Positions 44,415 through 57,465 of a stretch of 64,000 nt of DNA are shown here, piece after piece. The notes under the pieces are model-generated. The model was not told the origin of the DNA. It worked only from the letters and a program-made list of their open reading frames with translations, and searched no databases. Positions within the stretch are counted from its first letter, which is position 1. The number at the start of each line of letters is the position of its first letter. The position numbers and the translations under genes are program-made. The DNA comes from Simmondsia chinensis (lineage: Eukaryota > Streptophyta > Magnoliopsida > Caryophyllales > Simmondsiaceae), in NCBI GenBank assembly GCA_018398585.1, contig JAGTTD010000022.1:12935501-12999500 (forward strand), read 5' to 3'.

Positions 44415-45063
44415 CAGTGGCGTATCCAGGATTTTGGTCCAGTGGAGCTTGAGTAAAAAATTATCAACCGATTTATATACTAATAACAGATATCAAGAAA
44501 CAAACACCATATTATTCCAAAATAAAGAAAGGATTTGAACTTGGAGACAAATAATTATTTTTTAATTTAAAAAAAAATTTAAAAGTATTGTATATTATTA
44601 TGTAATAGGACAAAAAATTAAAAGAACTTACATTTAAGATGGTGTTGGTGGTGGGCGGTGCGAGAACAGTGGCGAACCGGTGGGCGGCTGCGGCAGCGGA
44701 GGCTGCTGCGGAGACCGCCTGGCCGGGGCGGGGGCGGCGCGTGGGGTGGAGTGGGTCGGGAGGGGGAGCTGTAGTTAGGGTTTCAAAATTTTTAAATTAT
44801 TGTTGTTTATTAGTATTTTAAATTGAAATTAAATTCTGATTATTAAAAAAATAATTTATAATAATAAATTTATTTATAATTTAGTTTACCTATTTTTTAA
44901 AAAAGGAAAAAAAATATAAGTAAGATGTAGTATGATGGGTTGAGGGTGAGCTTGGGCTAATATTTTATTAGACTTTGGATAAATTATAAAAATTGGGCCC
45001 ATTTTTAAAAAAATTTCAAGGTGGGCTTAAGACAACCCTAGGCCCATACTAAATCCGCCACTG
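44415..45063 (+). mobile_element. hAT-like MITE, 649 bp
   Basis: Ends CAGTGGCGTATCCAGGATTT and (reverse) CAGTGGCGGATTTAGTATGG. Flanks AGTGAGGG (44407-44414) and AGTGAGAG (45064-45071) form an 8-bp duplication with one change. A GC-rich patch (44650-44770) gives a spurious Ala/Gly-rich open frame. Not seen elsewhere in the window. Confidence 0.85.
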
Positions 45064-45852
45064 AGTGAGAGATCACAACTATATTTAAACTAAGAGCCAA
45101 AAAAACCCTTGTGTGCAAGATACAACCACCCCCGTGAGAAAATGAAGAGTTGTTGTAGAGATGGCAATGGATCAATTTGGTTCAGGATCGCCTCCATGCA
45201 AATTCAACCCAGAAAAAACATGACCCAACCTAACCCAAATTCAAAAAACCCATTTATTTCACAAAATTTCAAGCCAAATCTAAATTTATCGGGTAGAACG
45301 ATATCCAACCCAATTTCATAAGCCATTTAAATCATGCAACAAATTATTTTATTATTATCTAGTATTAATACTAATTTATAACAACAATAATGTAATAATA
45401 ATACCCAAAAATCAACATCAACAAATTGCTGCCTTTTTTTTTTCTTTTTCATGCAATCATTCAGAAAAAATTTTAACAAGTAATCCTTATACATGAGTTC
45501 AATCATGGTTTTCACTAAAACAATCTTACAATGCTACAAGTCCAAAAATATTTGGACAATAATGATATATTGGAATCTAATTTGGCATGTTGAGAGTAAA
45601 TACAAGATTTAGATCGAGTTTGGATTAGATTTAGTGTCATCTAAATCCAACCTAATCCAAAACCTATTTATCAACAACCATGTCCAGGTTCATTTAGAAT
45701 CAATCTTTTCACATTCAAATTCATTATAAATAGATCTGATTGAATAAATATGTAATGGATTCAGACCCAATCATCATAATTAACCTGTTGGATGCAGCTT
45801 AGATTCTCTAGTTTTTATTTTTGTGAGCCTAAACTAAAACCAAAGAAAAGGG

Positions 45853-46175
45853 TCATTTGTATCATATGTCCTTGTACTTCGTTCCTTATGTCTTTAATCC
45901 TTGTATTTTAATTGTGTCAATATAAACTTGGAGTAAAATTGATGTTGTATTAGCAATTGGCGGTCACAGATGGTTTTAAATTGGGTCGACATACAAGTTT
46001 GTATTTAGTCCCTCACATCTAACAAGAGCGGACCATCAAAATTCATGCCGTTAACTTCAATTTACCAAATGAACAAATTAATATAATGTAAATTGTATAG
46101 GAATTGAATTAACATAATTATAAGTAAAGAACCTAATAGACACAATTAACAAAGTACACGGATCTTTATCGTCAA
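45853..46175. mobile_element. MITE-like family, copy upstream of the Dr1 3' end
   Basis: Contains GTGTCAATATAAACTTGGAG, GAGTAAAATTGATGTTG, CAATTTACCAAATG and CCTAATAGACACAATT, matching the 56466-56788 family. The preceding 45072-45852 is AT-rich; a TAGAGATGGCAATGG string at 45147 looks like a lone hAT end. No gene seen. Confidence 0.55.
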
Positions 46176-46429
46176 CCAAAAGAGAAAAACAAGTGGAAAG
46201 TGAAGTAAAACAAAAGCATTTAAAAGGAATAATGGCAAATAAATATGAACCTTGTCATACATTTTGCAATGAAGCAGATCCAAATTGCTCATAAATTACA
46301 TCAATTTATGAACATAATAATCAACTATAAATACAACTATAACCTACGCTCTAAGCACTCGCCTCGACACGTTTTTCTATATGAACACAAGAGGCAAGTT
46401 GCAAGGCTAAACGAAGTCAGGGAAGCTTA

Positions 46430-46656
46430 TGGCCGGTTTCGTATCGTTCTTTGTTTGCAGTTTTTGGTTTTTTATAAACTAAAAATCACACTTTGGAAGT
46501 GATTTTTCCTGATTTTCAGTTTTTGTTCCTAGTTTTCTCCTGGTGTGAGTGACAACTAAAAACAGAAAACCAAAAGCAAAGAAAAACTATACTCAAAAGC
46601 TTTTTATTTTCTTAAAAACCAAAAACTATAGACAAAAAATGATATCAAACAAACCC
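46430..46656. mobile_element. Tourist-like (PIF/Harbinger) MITE abutting the Dr1 stop codon
   Basis: 227 bp flanked by TTA at 46427-46429 and 46657-46659, the PIF target duplication. Ends TGGCCGGTTTCGTATCGTT and (reverse) GGGTTTGTTTGATATCATT match at 12 of 19 positions. The right-hand TTA is, on the minus strand, the TAA stop codon of Dr1, so the element starts the Dr1 3' UTR. Confidence 0.8.
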
Positions 46657-49436
46657 TTAGCTCTCAGTATTCGGGCCAGTTTCTTGCTGTTTCGGATTAG
46701 TGGCCCCGCCATTCATCCTAGCACGAGCCTCGGCAAACATCCGTTGCTGCTCGGCTGCTGCCTCTTCCTCACTCATTTCGGCTCTGTTCGCCCACTTCAC
46801 GGCACCCCTCACTCCATCCTGCTGCGAAAACGACGGAATTGGAACACAAAATATTTTCAGTCAAAATATTCTTAAAAATTTTCGTCTTTCTAGCTTAAAA
46901 AGTTGACTACATTCTATACGTTTGCATGGGGTTCACAGATTGCGCAAGTTAAGGTTGGAATGGGACAAATAACGTGAGAACACTGCAGAAAACTTTAAAA
47001 ATTTTCCCCTTCGGTTGGAGTTTCCCTTGAGCGCTGGAAATTAGTTTTCATAGTTTTGTAGTTATTGTTATTGTTATGAAGTTATACAAAGACATAGTAG
47101 AATTAAGACAGCAAAGTTTTTCATAAAAACAAAGCCTGAGTGATTAACAATTACCATTGTTTCAATTTTGTGCTGTTCGTATGCAGCATGAACCTCCTCG
47201 ATGTACTCCCCGAACCCAAGAACCTAAATATAAGACCCACAATGTTAATATGGATACGAAAAGACGAGAAACATTAGGAAAGATCAGCATCATTACCCCA
47301 TAATACAAAGGCCACAAAATATGATATTTGATATTATTGGCATTTGGCAGGGCTAGTCTCAAGATTTTATGGGTTGACACTTGACAGCAAGTTTCGAATG
47401 ATATGAGCCCTTTTGGATAGAGAAGATGTCCAGGTCAACTGTAGCTCATATAGACTAATCCACTTTATGTTACTATACGAGCTAATATGTGGATCCTTCA
47501 TATTATATATGTATATATACGTTTATAATGTATTATATAAAGGTGGTTATTTCTCCAGTTATGAACAGTAGTATGTGGAAGAAGCAAATAATAGTATAAT
47601 AATTTTCAAAAGGAGGCCTCATATATCGACACAATCACTCATCAGCTTATCACCAAAATAATTAACTTATTGTTCATATTTATTAGTGAAAATTTCTTGG
47701 ATTACCATGATGAAGAATAAATGTTCAGCATAAAAATGCTAAGCTCCATGGTATACAATCAAATATTATATGACAAGAATATAAATATTCAACTTGTAAT
47801 TCATTTATAAATATATTTTACTAAGTAAAATACAATATCTGTAGATTATGCAGACCATTTTACAGTTGCGGTGTCACAGACACCTCATTAACATTCCATT
47901 ATGGATCACGATGGTCACATTGGGTTTTTTGGGACAAGTATGGGGCTTTCAAGCCTTATATTTTCGTTTAGAATTACAAAAATTTGGAGGGTTTTGGAGA
48001 GGAAAGACATCCCCGTGCAATATATCCGGGCCATTAGAGACATGTATGAGGATGCACAAACTAAGGTGCGCACAGTGGAAGGGGAGACAGATGCTTCCCC
48101 GATAACAATCGGGGTACACCAAGGATCTGCCTTGAGCCCCTATTTGTTCATTCTAGTGATGGATGAGCTTACTACGAGCATCCAAGGAAGTGTTCCTTGG
48201 TGTATGCTGCTCGCAGATGACAGTGCTAGTGGGGGAATCACGGGAAGAGGTCAATGAGAAGCTGGAGCTGTGGAGAAGGGTACTGGAATCGAAGGGCTTA
48301 CGACTCAGTAGATCCAAGATCGAGTATATGGAGCTTAAGTTCGATCCCTCCACCACGCGTAGCAAAGAAGACGTCAAGATTGATCCCGAGCCTATACCGA
48401 GAAAGGAAAGTTTCAGATACCAGGGATCCATGATACAGCACAACGGCGAAGTTGACGAGGATGTCAACAACCGAATTAAAGTCGGGCGGCATAAATGGAG
48501 GATAGCCTCCGTGGTACTTTGCGATACAAAGTTTCCCTTAAAGCTAAAGGGAAGATACTATAAGACAGTAGTGAGGCCAGCCATATGTTATGGGGCAGCG
48601 CAGAGCAATAAAACAACAACATACACAGAAGATAAAGGTGGCGAAGATGAGAATGCTGCGGTGGATATGCGGACACACTAGGAAGGATAGGATCAGGAAC
48701 GACGTCATAAGAGGCGAATTGGGAGTGGCCTCCATCGAGGATAAATTGAGGGAGCAACGTTTGAAGTGGTTTGGACATGTTAGGAGGAGACCGAGCACAG
48801 CACCAGTCAAGAGAGATGCGAACAGTCCCATACTACGCTAGGCCGCAGAGGGAGATATAGGCCAAAGAAGAGATAGCTGGAGACGATTAGACAAGACCTC
48901 ACCCACCTAAACTTTCGTGAGGAGATGGCCTTAGATAGAGCCCAATGGAGGGCTAGCATAGGGGTAGCAGATGTAGCGGCTTAGAGTAGGGTTCCAGGCC
49001 TTTCACTTCCTCTTTGGCGCACGTATGTACATATTTGATCTCCTAATTTACTATCTGCTTTTCAGCTTATTTGCAAACTACAACTGCTATTTCTCTGCCT
49101 TTTATTTGCCTAGCTTGCTTGCATTGAGTTTGCTCGTAATGCCTGCCTTTTGCTTAGCCAGACTCATATGCTTATTGCTCTCTTGCTGCCAGGCTTTCAT
49201 GCTGCGGACTAGCTCGTCAGGTTGGGGGTACTCGGAAATAGCCTCCCTTCAGGGTAGCTCCCGGAAGGGGGAAGGCTGCGTACATTTACCCCCCCCCCCC
49301 CCCAAAAAAAAAAACCCTGCTTATGCAGGAGCCCTTGTGGCACTGGGTTTGTTGTTGTTGTTGTTTTTATTACAAAATTCAGAGAAAAAAACAACAATCC
49401 CAGTGCCACAAGGGCTCGCGGCGAAGCAGGGTTTTT

Positions 49437-49467
<31 letters not shown>

Positions 49468-52400
49468 ATGTACGCAACTTTACCCCTTCAGGATGTTACC
49501 CTAAAAAGAGGTTGTGTCTGGATGCCCCAACTCTTAAAACCAAGAAGAAAGAAGCAAACGAAACAATAAAGCATCAGTAAAGCATCGAGCATCGAAGCAC
49601 AAAGCACCAAGTAACAGTAAGGCAACAAAAGATTACTCCAGCAACAAGCCCCACGCAACCAAAGTATGACAACTGAGAGCATGGGGAGGAAAGAAAAAAT
49701 ATAATCTCATGTGTGGAGCTTGAGGGAAACATTACAGAAAGAAAATAACAAGGAAAATCTAGCTAATATAGAAATCTTACATTCCTTTAATAAATTGAGA
49801 GAAGCATAAAAGAAGATATTATATGGGGCAAATGGGGTGTTCACGTGTCCAGTCGCAAACCGGATCGAACTACAGACTGGTAAAGGTTTAAATGTCAGAC
49901 CAAAAAGGAACCAAACACTAGCCGTTAGACCTAAAGAAGTCCAATCAAGGATAGAGAAGTAGATTGAACAATAACTGATCTGGAAAGTCTGATCAAGTTT
50001 GATTTGGACCAATATTTTAACATTTACATTCATTACTTAAAACCCAAATCATACTTGACTTAAGAAAAAGTAAAGCCCACATCAAGGATTAAGGATTGAA
50101 CCAAACAGTATCAATGAAATCTCTCAACCCTAGACCAAATACAAACCAAAAACTGATAAAGGTTAGAACGAAGGATCAAATCGAACAGCAATCAAGCTCA
50201 GCAGGTGCTAATTCTTTCTCCTAAGTATTAGCCTATTAGAAATCTTTTACTCTACTCCACAAACTCTTCTCTTCATGTATACAATTTAGATATCATTTTC
50301 AACAAAGTCCTCGTGCCATAAGGGCTCCCGCCGAGGCAGGGTCTAGGGATGTGAGATGTATGCAACCTTATCCCTTCAGAGTGTTACCCTAAAGAGAGGT
50401 TGTGTCCGAGTATCCCCAACTCTAAAAAGCAAGAAGCAAACTAAACAATAAAGTATCGAGCATCAAAGCACAATGCAAATCAAAGCAAAGCACAAAGCAC
50501 CAAGCACCGAGCAACAGTTGAGCAACAAAAGATCACGTCGGCAATAGGCCCTAAGCAACCATAGTATGAAGACTGAGGGCACTCTGGGCTCGCTCTGTTG
50601 TGCTCCTCTATCCTAAATTACTATGTCAACTACCCCTAATCTAGCTCGTCATGCCGCTCTAAGGCCATCTCCTTATTAAGGTTTAGGTGGGTGAGGTCAT
50701 GTCTAATCGTCTCCATCCAGCTCTTCTTTGGCCTGCCCCTACCTCTCCTCCCATGATATGGAGTTGTTCGCATCTCGTAACAGGGGCTAGTGGCCAATCT
50801 CCTCCCATCACAAACGCTCCTCCCTCGGCTTATCTCGATGGGTGCCACACCAATTTTGCCTCTTATAACATCATTTCTAATCCGGTCCTTCCTAGTATAA
50901 CCAGACATCCACCGCAACATCCTCATCTCTGCCACCTTCAACTTCTATGTGTGGCACCATTTAACTAGCCAACATTTGGCATCATAAGACATGGCCGGTC
51001 TAATTACCGTCCGATAGTATTTCCCTTCAGCTTGAGAGGGAAACTTTTATCGAATAGTATCGCTAAGGCCATTTTCCACTTATACCATCCCACTTTAATC
51101 CGGTCATTAACATCCTCGTCTACTCCTCCATTCTAAAACATTCTTTTTTTGGTATGTTTTCTGATCCAATCTTCACTTCCTCTCCGTTTGGGCTGGTTGT
51201 GGTACAAAATTTAGATTCCATATACTTGGTTTTTGTTCTACTGAGCCTTAAGCCTTTTGATTCCAAGGCACTTCTCCAAAGTTTTAGCTTCTTATTTGTT
51301 CCTCGGCTTGACTTACTCACCAGAACTATATCATCGGTGAAAAGTATACACCAAGATACCTCCCTTAAATGTATCTAGTGAGCTCGTCCTTAACTAAGAT
51401 AAACAGGAAAGGGCTCAAAGTTAACCCTTGATGCAACCCAACTGAGATCAGGAAGGCATCAATCTCCCCTTCTGCTGTACGCACGTTGGTTGATGCACCT
51501 TCATACATGTCTTTAATGACTCAGATATGTACTGTGGGGATGCCCTTCTCCAAAACTCTCCATAGAACCTCTCTTGGCACTCTATCATACGCCTTCAAGT
51601 CAATGAAGACCATGTATAGATCCTTTTGTTTACTTCTGTAACAAATCAATAAAGACCATGTGTAGATCCTTTTGTTTACTTCTGTAATATTCAATCGTAC
51701 GCCTTAGGAGATGGATCGCTTCCATTGTAGATCTACCCGGGATAAATCCAAATTGGTTCTTTGAGACACCTGCTTGTTGCCGTAGCCTCCTTTCTATGAC
51801 CCGCTCCTAAAGCATCATAGTATGACTCATGAGTTTGATCCCCCTGCAGTTGGCACAACTTTGAATGTCGCCTTTATTCTTAAAGATCGGTATTAGGGTG
51901 CTCTTCCTCCACTCTTCAGGCATCTTTTTACCTTGAAGAATTAGGTAGAATAGTTTAGTCAACCAACTTATGCCCTTATGTCCGATGCATTTCCATGCCT
52001 CAATGGGTATACCATCTGGTCCAACTGCCATACACCTACCCATCTTCTTCAATGCATCCTTCACTTCCTCGAGTTTGATATGCCTGTAATAACAGTAGTT
52101 ACGGTACTCCTCAGATGCCTCGAGTTCTCCTAGGGAAATGTTTGTATCTCTTTTTTCATTGAACAAACTGTAAAAATATTCCTTCCATCTTTCTTTAATT
52201 CGTTGCTCATCCATGAGCCTTAGTCCATCGTCTCTCTTAACGCACTTTACCTAATCCAAATCCCTAGTCCTCCTTTCTCTAACTTTAGCAATTTTGTAAA
52301 GGTCCCTTCCTTCCTCCTTCGTATCTAGCCTCTTATAGAAATCCTCATAAGCCTTGGATTTTGCCTCTCTAACTGTTATCTTTGCTTCTTCCTTCACTTG

Positions 52401-53300
52401 CTTGTATTTCTGCTTCTTGTCTTCGTCTCCACTTCAATCCCACTCCTTGAAGCAATCCCTTTTGGCCTTAATCTTCTCTTGAACTTCTCTACACCAGCAC
52501 CAGGATTCTCGCTGGTTTGGTACCCTTCCCTTTGATTCGCCTAGTACCTCGTGTGCCGAGCATCTGATCTTCTGTGCCATTCAGCTCCACATGTGATTCA
52601 CATTCTTTTTCTCGAACTTTTTGTCTTGAAACAAATGAAATTCCTTTTATTTTTCTTTTTGATTTTCTTATTCTTTTATTTTTCTTTTTGATTTTCTTAT
52701 TCTTTCTCCTAAATATTCCCAGGGCTATAGGCAACCTAATTATAATACCTTTTAATGACTTTTGACTTAAAGAGACGTTTATGTGTTTGTTTTATTAAAT
52801 AAAATACAACGTTATACATTATATACGCTGTTTGTCAAAGTACTGTTGCATAAAGCTCAAATTATGCTAGCATAAAATCCATTATGCAACAATCTCTAAG
52901 TAACATAACGCATTCATTCGATGCTATGATGACCAATCTTGTAACAGCGAGCTCAATCGGTTACATAACAATATTTATGTTGCGTAATGGCCTTTACTTG
53001 ATTGAATGCCGCTAAGCACAGAATGAGACAAACCATGCAAACGAAGGCATGTAGATTATACAAATTGTGCGTAGGTTTTGAGAACTCGAGAAAAGAACAC
53101 ACAACCTAAGTTCAAAATGGATAAGATACCTGTAATGCCTTAAGTACATGCTCAGGAGCAATAGTTCGTTTGTCTTCTCTATTACATACTTCATTCGATT
53201 CTGATGAAACGAGATTGATAAATTCTGCACAAATATGAGAATGTAGTGTCAAAAAAATAAATAATATGTCCACTAAAGACTATATTGTATGTAGCTATAC

Positions 53301-53336
<36 letters not shown>

Positions 53337-56300
53337 GAGTTAATGTCACGCTACCTGAACCTTCTTATTAAACACAAAGTGTGCCCCTACATGTTTAATT
53401 TAATACAACTCACCTCTTGAACTTTGCAATTAAATACAATACACCTCACGCACTTTTAATGTCGTAAAATAGCTCCATGAACTATGTTACTAATGATATA
53501 AAAGTGTTACTACATTGAATTCGCTCTTTGAACTTTGTTACTAAATACAGCTCACCTCCTATATATTCAATTTACCCTCCTAAATTATGATACTTATTAA
53601 ACCCAATTTACCCATACAATTCATTCATTTTTGTCTAAATTTTTTTTTTAAAAAAATAAACCTCCAAACTATGCTTTTCAAAATTAGATAATAAGGATTG
53701 AACTGCACTAGAGTAAATTTTATGTATTGGGTGATTTTAGTTCAATAAAATAGTTCAAAGGGTTATTTTCTAAAATTGAATGTGAAAGGGGTGAGTTATA
53801 CCTACTTGCCAAATTCAAAGGATGAGTGGTGCTAATTACAAAGTTCAGTACTATTTTATGAAATTAAAAGTGTAAGGAAGGAGAGTATATAATTAAAAAG
53901 TTCAAGGGCTGAGTTATATTAAATAAAAAGAACAAGGGATCACTTCACTAGTGTATTATAAGAAAGAAAGTTCAATAAAGATCCAACCAAAATCAACAAA
54001 GGTTGATCCACATAGAGTGATGGGAGATACAAGCAACAAATGACAATATAGAGAGATGGGAGATACTGGAAAGTTTAAGTCCAACAATCAAGTCAAAAAC
54101 TATATAGAATTAACGGACAGGTTACTGATCCTAGATTTTCTCAACATATGCTAAACAATCTGCTCCTACTTTACTCGGTCATGGACGTTTTGGGTGTATT
54201 TAAAATGCCCAAGTTTCCACACAGCTACACCATTTTCGCTCATAAAATTTTAAGATTGAAGCTCTATTTTTTTGACGGAAAGCCTCTCAATTCTATTGTT
54301 TCTTAACATAGCTTTATAGCAACAACCACAAATGCCAAAAATGTTTTCTCCATTGAGGGGAAATTGACTTCCAAGAAAGGGCAAAAACATTTTCCCTATC
54401 CGTTGAAATATCATGGCATATGCTTCACATCAACCACAACTTGGCAAACATGAATCTCAAACAAATTTATAGAATGAACTGTTTTCTTTAATTAGGACAA
54501 AACTTTTAAGAAAATGATATTTTTAACGCAACCTATCTTGTGATGAAAAATTTTACATAAACGATATTTTTAACGCAACAATTCTTGTTACGAAAAATTT
54601 TACATAAGGAAAATGTTCTCCTTTGAACCAAATGGAACCTACAAGTTGCTAAATAAACCTATAAAGACTGAGCACTAGACTAATTCACCAAGGAAGCAAC
54701 TAATTGATGACAATCACGCTACAAGCTCCTCATAATGATCACGGCATCACTTTAAAACTTACATAAAGATGGTACCAATACTGATTCCAGACACGAGTTC
54801 CGATTCAAGTAAAATCCCTGGAAGTTAGAACCAACAAATAGCAAATTCTCTGCAAATGAAATCAATGGAAATTGCAAACAAAGAGATGGACTAGCATGAT
54901 TTAGAACAAACTACTACAATGAGGTCATGTCAACTGACGTAGGAGCAACTAGTCAGATAATGATGAAGGATTTGATATTAACTAGGCATTTGCATAGTCA
55001 ACAACCACCACCACTCAACACCTCAAAAAGATTCCCACCAAGGTAGGGTCTCGGAAGGGTAGGATGTGCATAGCCTTACCTCTACAAAGTGCGATCCTGT
55101 AGAGAAGTAGTTTCCGAATAACTAGCCATTTGCATGTCTATTTTTATTTTCCTACAGCACCATTAACAAATCAAGACCCAACTGTGAACACAAGTAATTA
55201 TTAAATTAAGCATCCCTATGCCTAACCGAGAAAGTTCCTAGGCATTCCTGTGTCTAGGAGGGCAGTTGAAACATTTTGAGCCCAACTAATTAAATATCCT
55301 TGTACTTAAATTTAAGCAACCCTTTGCTTAATAAATATGAGATAACTAAATTCATTCAAATGTCTAATTGTACAACTTAAGGCTCCGGTTACATCGATAT
55401 TTATGGAGATGAAATGAGGATCCTACTAGGAAAAGAAATCCAAATCAGATATTAGTAAAATAACCTAAAGCAAATCAGATAAAGTCAAACAAACTTAATC
55501 TAATCCTAATACAATTCTAACTAATGATTCCTAAATAAATAATATATATTGATTCCAATAATCATAAAATATCCAATATATATATATATATGGATTCTTT
55601 CTCCTCTGTCTCCATCATTAAACCTCCAAAATGACGGAACTAGGATTAGTTAGGCCAAAATTGCAATTAAGTGCTACCAACAGAAACAAAGGCATTTAGA
55701 AGAAGTCAAGGATGATGACATTTTCTATGCAATGAAAGAAACGAAAAGAATGTAAATCACATTAAGCCATGCTATACTCACCAACGCAACATTCAATCAA
55801 TAGATCTTGAGCATCTCTTGCTACACGAACATCTGGGGGCAACATCTCCTTTATAATTTTTGTCATTGTTGCTGAAATCAAGACCAAAGTCACATTATTA
55901 AACCCATACCCAATGAAGCAGTGTCATGTAATTAGCTTTGTCACTTATAAAGCTGACAGACTTATCACTAGTCCAATCACACAAGCACTTCCAGCTGGTG
56001 ACCATCGGACAAGAAATATTCTACAAGCAAGGGACTTTTTTCTGAGGAAACGGATGCCCAATACTAAGTTAAATGTGAAAGCATACATGAACAGAAGAGA
56101 CAAACTTTTGCAATATTAATTTTTTTTCCAGAACAAAGCAAAACCAATAAAGTTATTGGCATAACAGTTAAGAAATGGTTACAGTTCCTTTGAAGCACGC
56201 AGCATATAAGCCTTAGCCACTTTCTAAGACAAACAACGCCAATGAGTATCATAATTGAAATTCAAAAGAAAATAAATTACCTTTAGGAAGAGAAGCATCC

Positions 56301-56338
56301 TCTTTTGTCTTGCCAACTATGTCCATTGGATCCATCAT
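46657..56338 (-). CDS. DR1: Dr1 / NC2-beta transcription corepressor (5 coding exons, 158 aa)
   Basis: Minus-strand coding exons 56281-56338, 55782-55871, 53130-53224, 47155-47223 and 46657-46821 have consensus splice borders and consistent phases. The protein starts [19 protein letters not shown]; the family normally starts at MEPMDIVGK, so either of the two adjacent ATGs could serve. The histone fold follows (about residues 10-100): [65 protein letters not shown]. The C-terminal part has the plant signature [19 protein letters not shown]. Dr1 pairs with NC2-alpha (DRAP1) and binds TBP on promoters, blocking TFIIA/TFIIB, in the nucleus. Length matches plant Dr1. Introns hold LINEs, MITEs and TRIM-like sequence; the 5,906-bp intron between exons 3 and 4 is the largest. 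Confidence 0.95.
47980..49365 (+). mobile_element. RTE-type LINE copy B in a Dr1 intron (antisense to Dr1)
   Basis: 5'-truncated in the reverse transcriptase. Blocks: [43 protein letters not shown] (usual FADD; frameshift right after), [55 protein letters not shown] and, after another shift, [20 protein letters not shown]. It ends with the shared 3' unit and (TTG)n at 49215-49365. A 15-C run at 49289-49303 followed by an A run marks slippage inside the tail. Dead copy. Confidence 0.9.
49382..49690 (-). mobile_element. RTE-type LINE 3' end, short truncated copy
   Basis: Starts (plus strand) CAACAATCCCAGTGCC and contains the shared unit in reverse. It then extends through AAGCACCAAGTAACAGTAAG- and GCAACCAAAGTATGACAACT-type sequence also present in the 3' UTR of copy C (50440-50575). 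It lies tail-to-tail with copy B, 16 bp apart. A 29-G run (49439-49467) replaces the usual short G run. Confidence 0.85.
50300..52620 (-). mobile_element. RTE-type LINE copy C in a Dr1 intron (longest copy)
   Basis: Minus strand, same sense as Dr1. From its 5' side: linker after the endonuclease ([32 protein letters not shown]; 52400-52600), RT N-terminus 51807-52214 ([62 protein letters not shown]), then LFTDDIVLV (catalytic FADD as FTDD, near 51330), [13 protein letters not shown], and C-terminal [20 protein letters not shown] (50636-50941). The 3' UTR ends with the shared unit near 50308. A 48-bp stretch is duplicated in tandem within RT (about 51598-51690). No poly(A). Confidence 0.9.
52648..52707 (+). 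repeat. 30-bp tandem repeat, two copies
   Basis: TTTATTTTTCTTTTTGATTT followed by TCTTATTC is present twice in succession, just outside LINE copy C in the Dr1 intron. Confidence 0.85.
53302..53332 (+). repeat. 31-base poly(A) run
   Basis: Pure A run in the intron between Dr1 exons 2 and 3. Preceding sequence does not look like a LINE or SINE. The rest of 53333-55010 is AT-rich intron with no gene. Confidence 0.9.
55016..55122 (-). repeat. RTE-LINE 3'-tail / Au-SINE-like unit, copy 5
   Basis: CCAAGGTAGGGTCTCGGAAG, GTGCATAGCCTTACCTCTAC and GAGAAGTAGTTTCC match the unit in reverse; eroded. It lies in a Dr1 intron; 55123-55781 shows only an AT run near 55574-55590. Confidence 0.6.
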
Positions 56339-56465
56339 GTAAGCTTCCAATCAAAAACATAGTCTGTATAAGAATTAAGGGGAAATCATCTGCTTAATAA
56401 AACAAGGTGCGACTAGATGCATCAGCAATCACAGAGTCATAGCAGATGAACTAAAATACCTTTTA

Positions 56466-56788
56466 GGGTTATATGCTAAAGGTCCCAATACTTTACCCAT
56501 TGTGTCAACTTAGTCTTTGTACAAGAGATATTGCACCGATTTGGTCCTTAGAGTAAAATTTATGTAATGTGGATGAAATTTTTAATGTTCGGCCACAAGT
56601 TGGGTTAAATTGAGTCCACGGGCATATTTGTAGTGGGTTACTTGCATCTAATGTGATTATGCCGTTAAGAATTACGTCATTAACTTAACTTCAATTTGAC
56701 CATATGACTAAATTGACACAATATAAATTACAGAGGAACTAAATTGACATAATAAGCAAAATGTAGAGACCTTTGGTGTAAATAATCC
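56466..56788. mobile_element. MITE-like family, best-preserved copy (323 bp)
   Basis: Long inverted ends: left GGGTTATATGCTAAAGGTCC ... TTGTGTCAACTTAGTC; right (reverse) GGATTATTTACACCAAAGGT ... TATGTCAATTTAGTTC. Similarity spans about 60 bp. Flanks TACCTTTTA and TACTTTAAT could be an eroded 9-bp duplication. It lies in the Dr1 5' UTR intron. Relatives at 40805, 45853 and 16530. Confidence 0.75.
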
Positions 56789-57465
56789 TACTTTAATCTC
56801 TCTTCATTTTAACTTTGACGAGAATTTCTTACCTTCAAATACAAAATAAATCTTCAAGAAAAAATCCTATACTTCTTATCTAGAAATTAAGCAAATACAA
56901 GGACAGATTCTTTGAGGATCGGGGACTTGAAACCTAAAACCCAATCAACATTCCACTAACAAACATTAGAATTTCATGTCTTATCTTTGTTCTTAATTCC
57001 ATCCTGAACATTATCATCCAAGAAAAGATGCAAAACCTTCTGTTTGCATGTTGCCTAAAGGCCCAACAGAGTATATAGAAGAATAAACGGCATCAACCAG
57101 CCAACTCCAACCATAACAAAAATCAATAAGTCAAGCACATCAAAGCATCAAGCTACACTATTCAGTTTCCAAATTCAATTCACAACAGCCACATCAAATA
57201 TCCTAACACAATGGACCATTTATGAGCCATATGAACGAGCTCAAAAGTTTCATTGGGTCTTCAGTCCCGACCCATGGAGTTGGCATATATACTGTCTACA
57301 CATATGCCAAAGTGGGATTTCAAACTATAAAACTAATTGGCATTAGGTACAGTAGCCCACTAAAATTTTATGTTAATTTCTTCATTACCACAATTCCAAT
57401 GTGGGTTTCTTACTACACTTACATGGGAAATCCTTAAGCGTGAGGGAAATCGAACAAAATCACCA

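Noticed and set aside
44639..44821. Ala/Gly/Arg-rich 60-aa open frame
   Set aside because: Lies in the GC-rich core of the MITE 44415-45063; no homology seen.
49025..49504. 159-aa plus-strand open frame
   Set aside because: Crosses the 3' UTR of LINE copy B, its tail and the inverted copy, translating homopolymers; not a gene.
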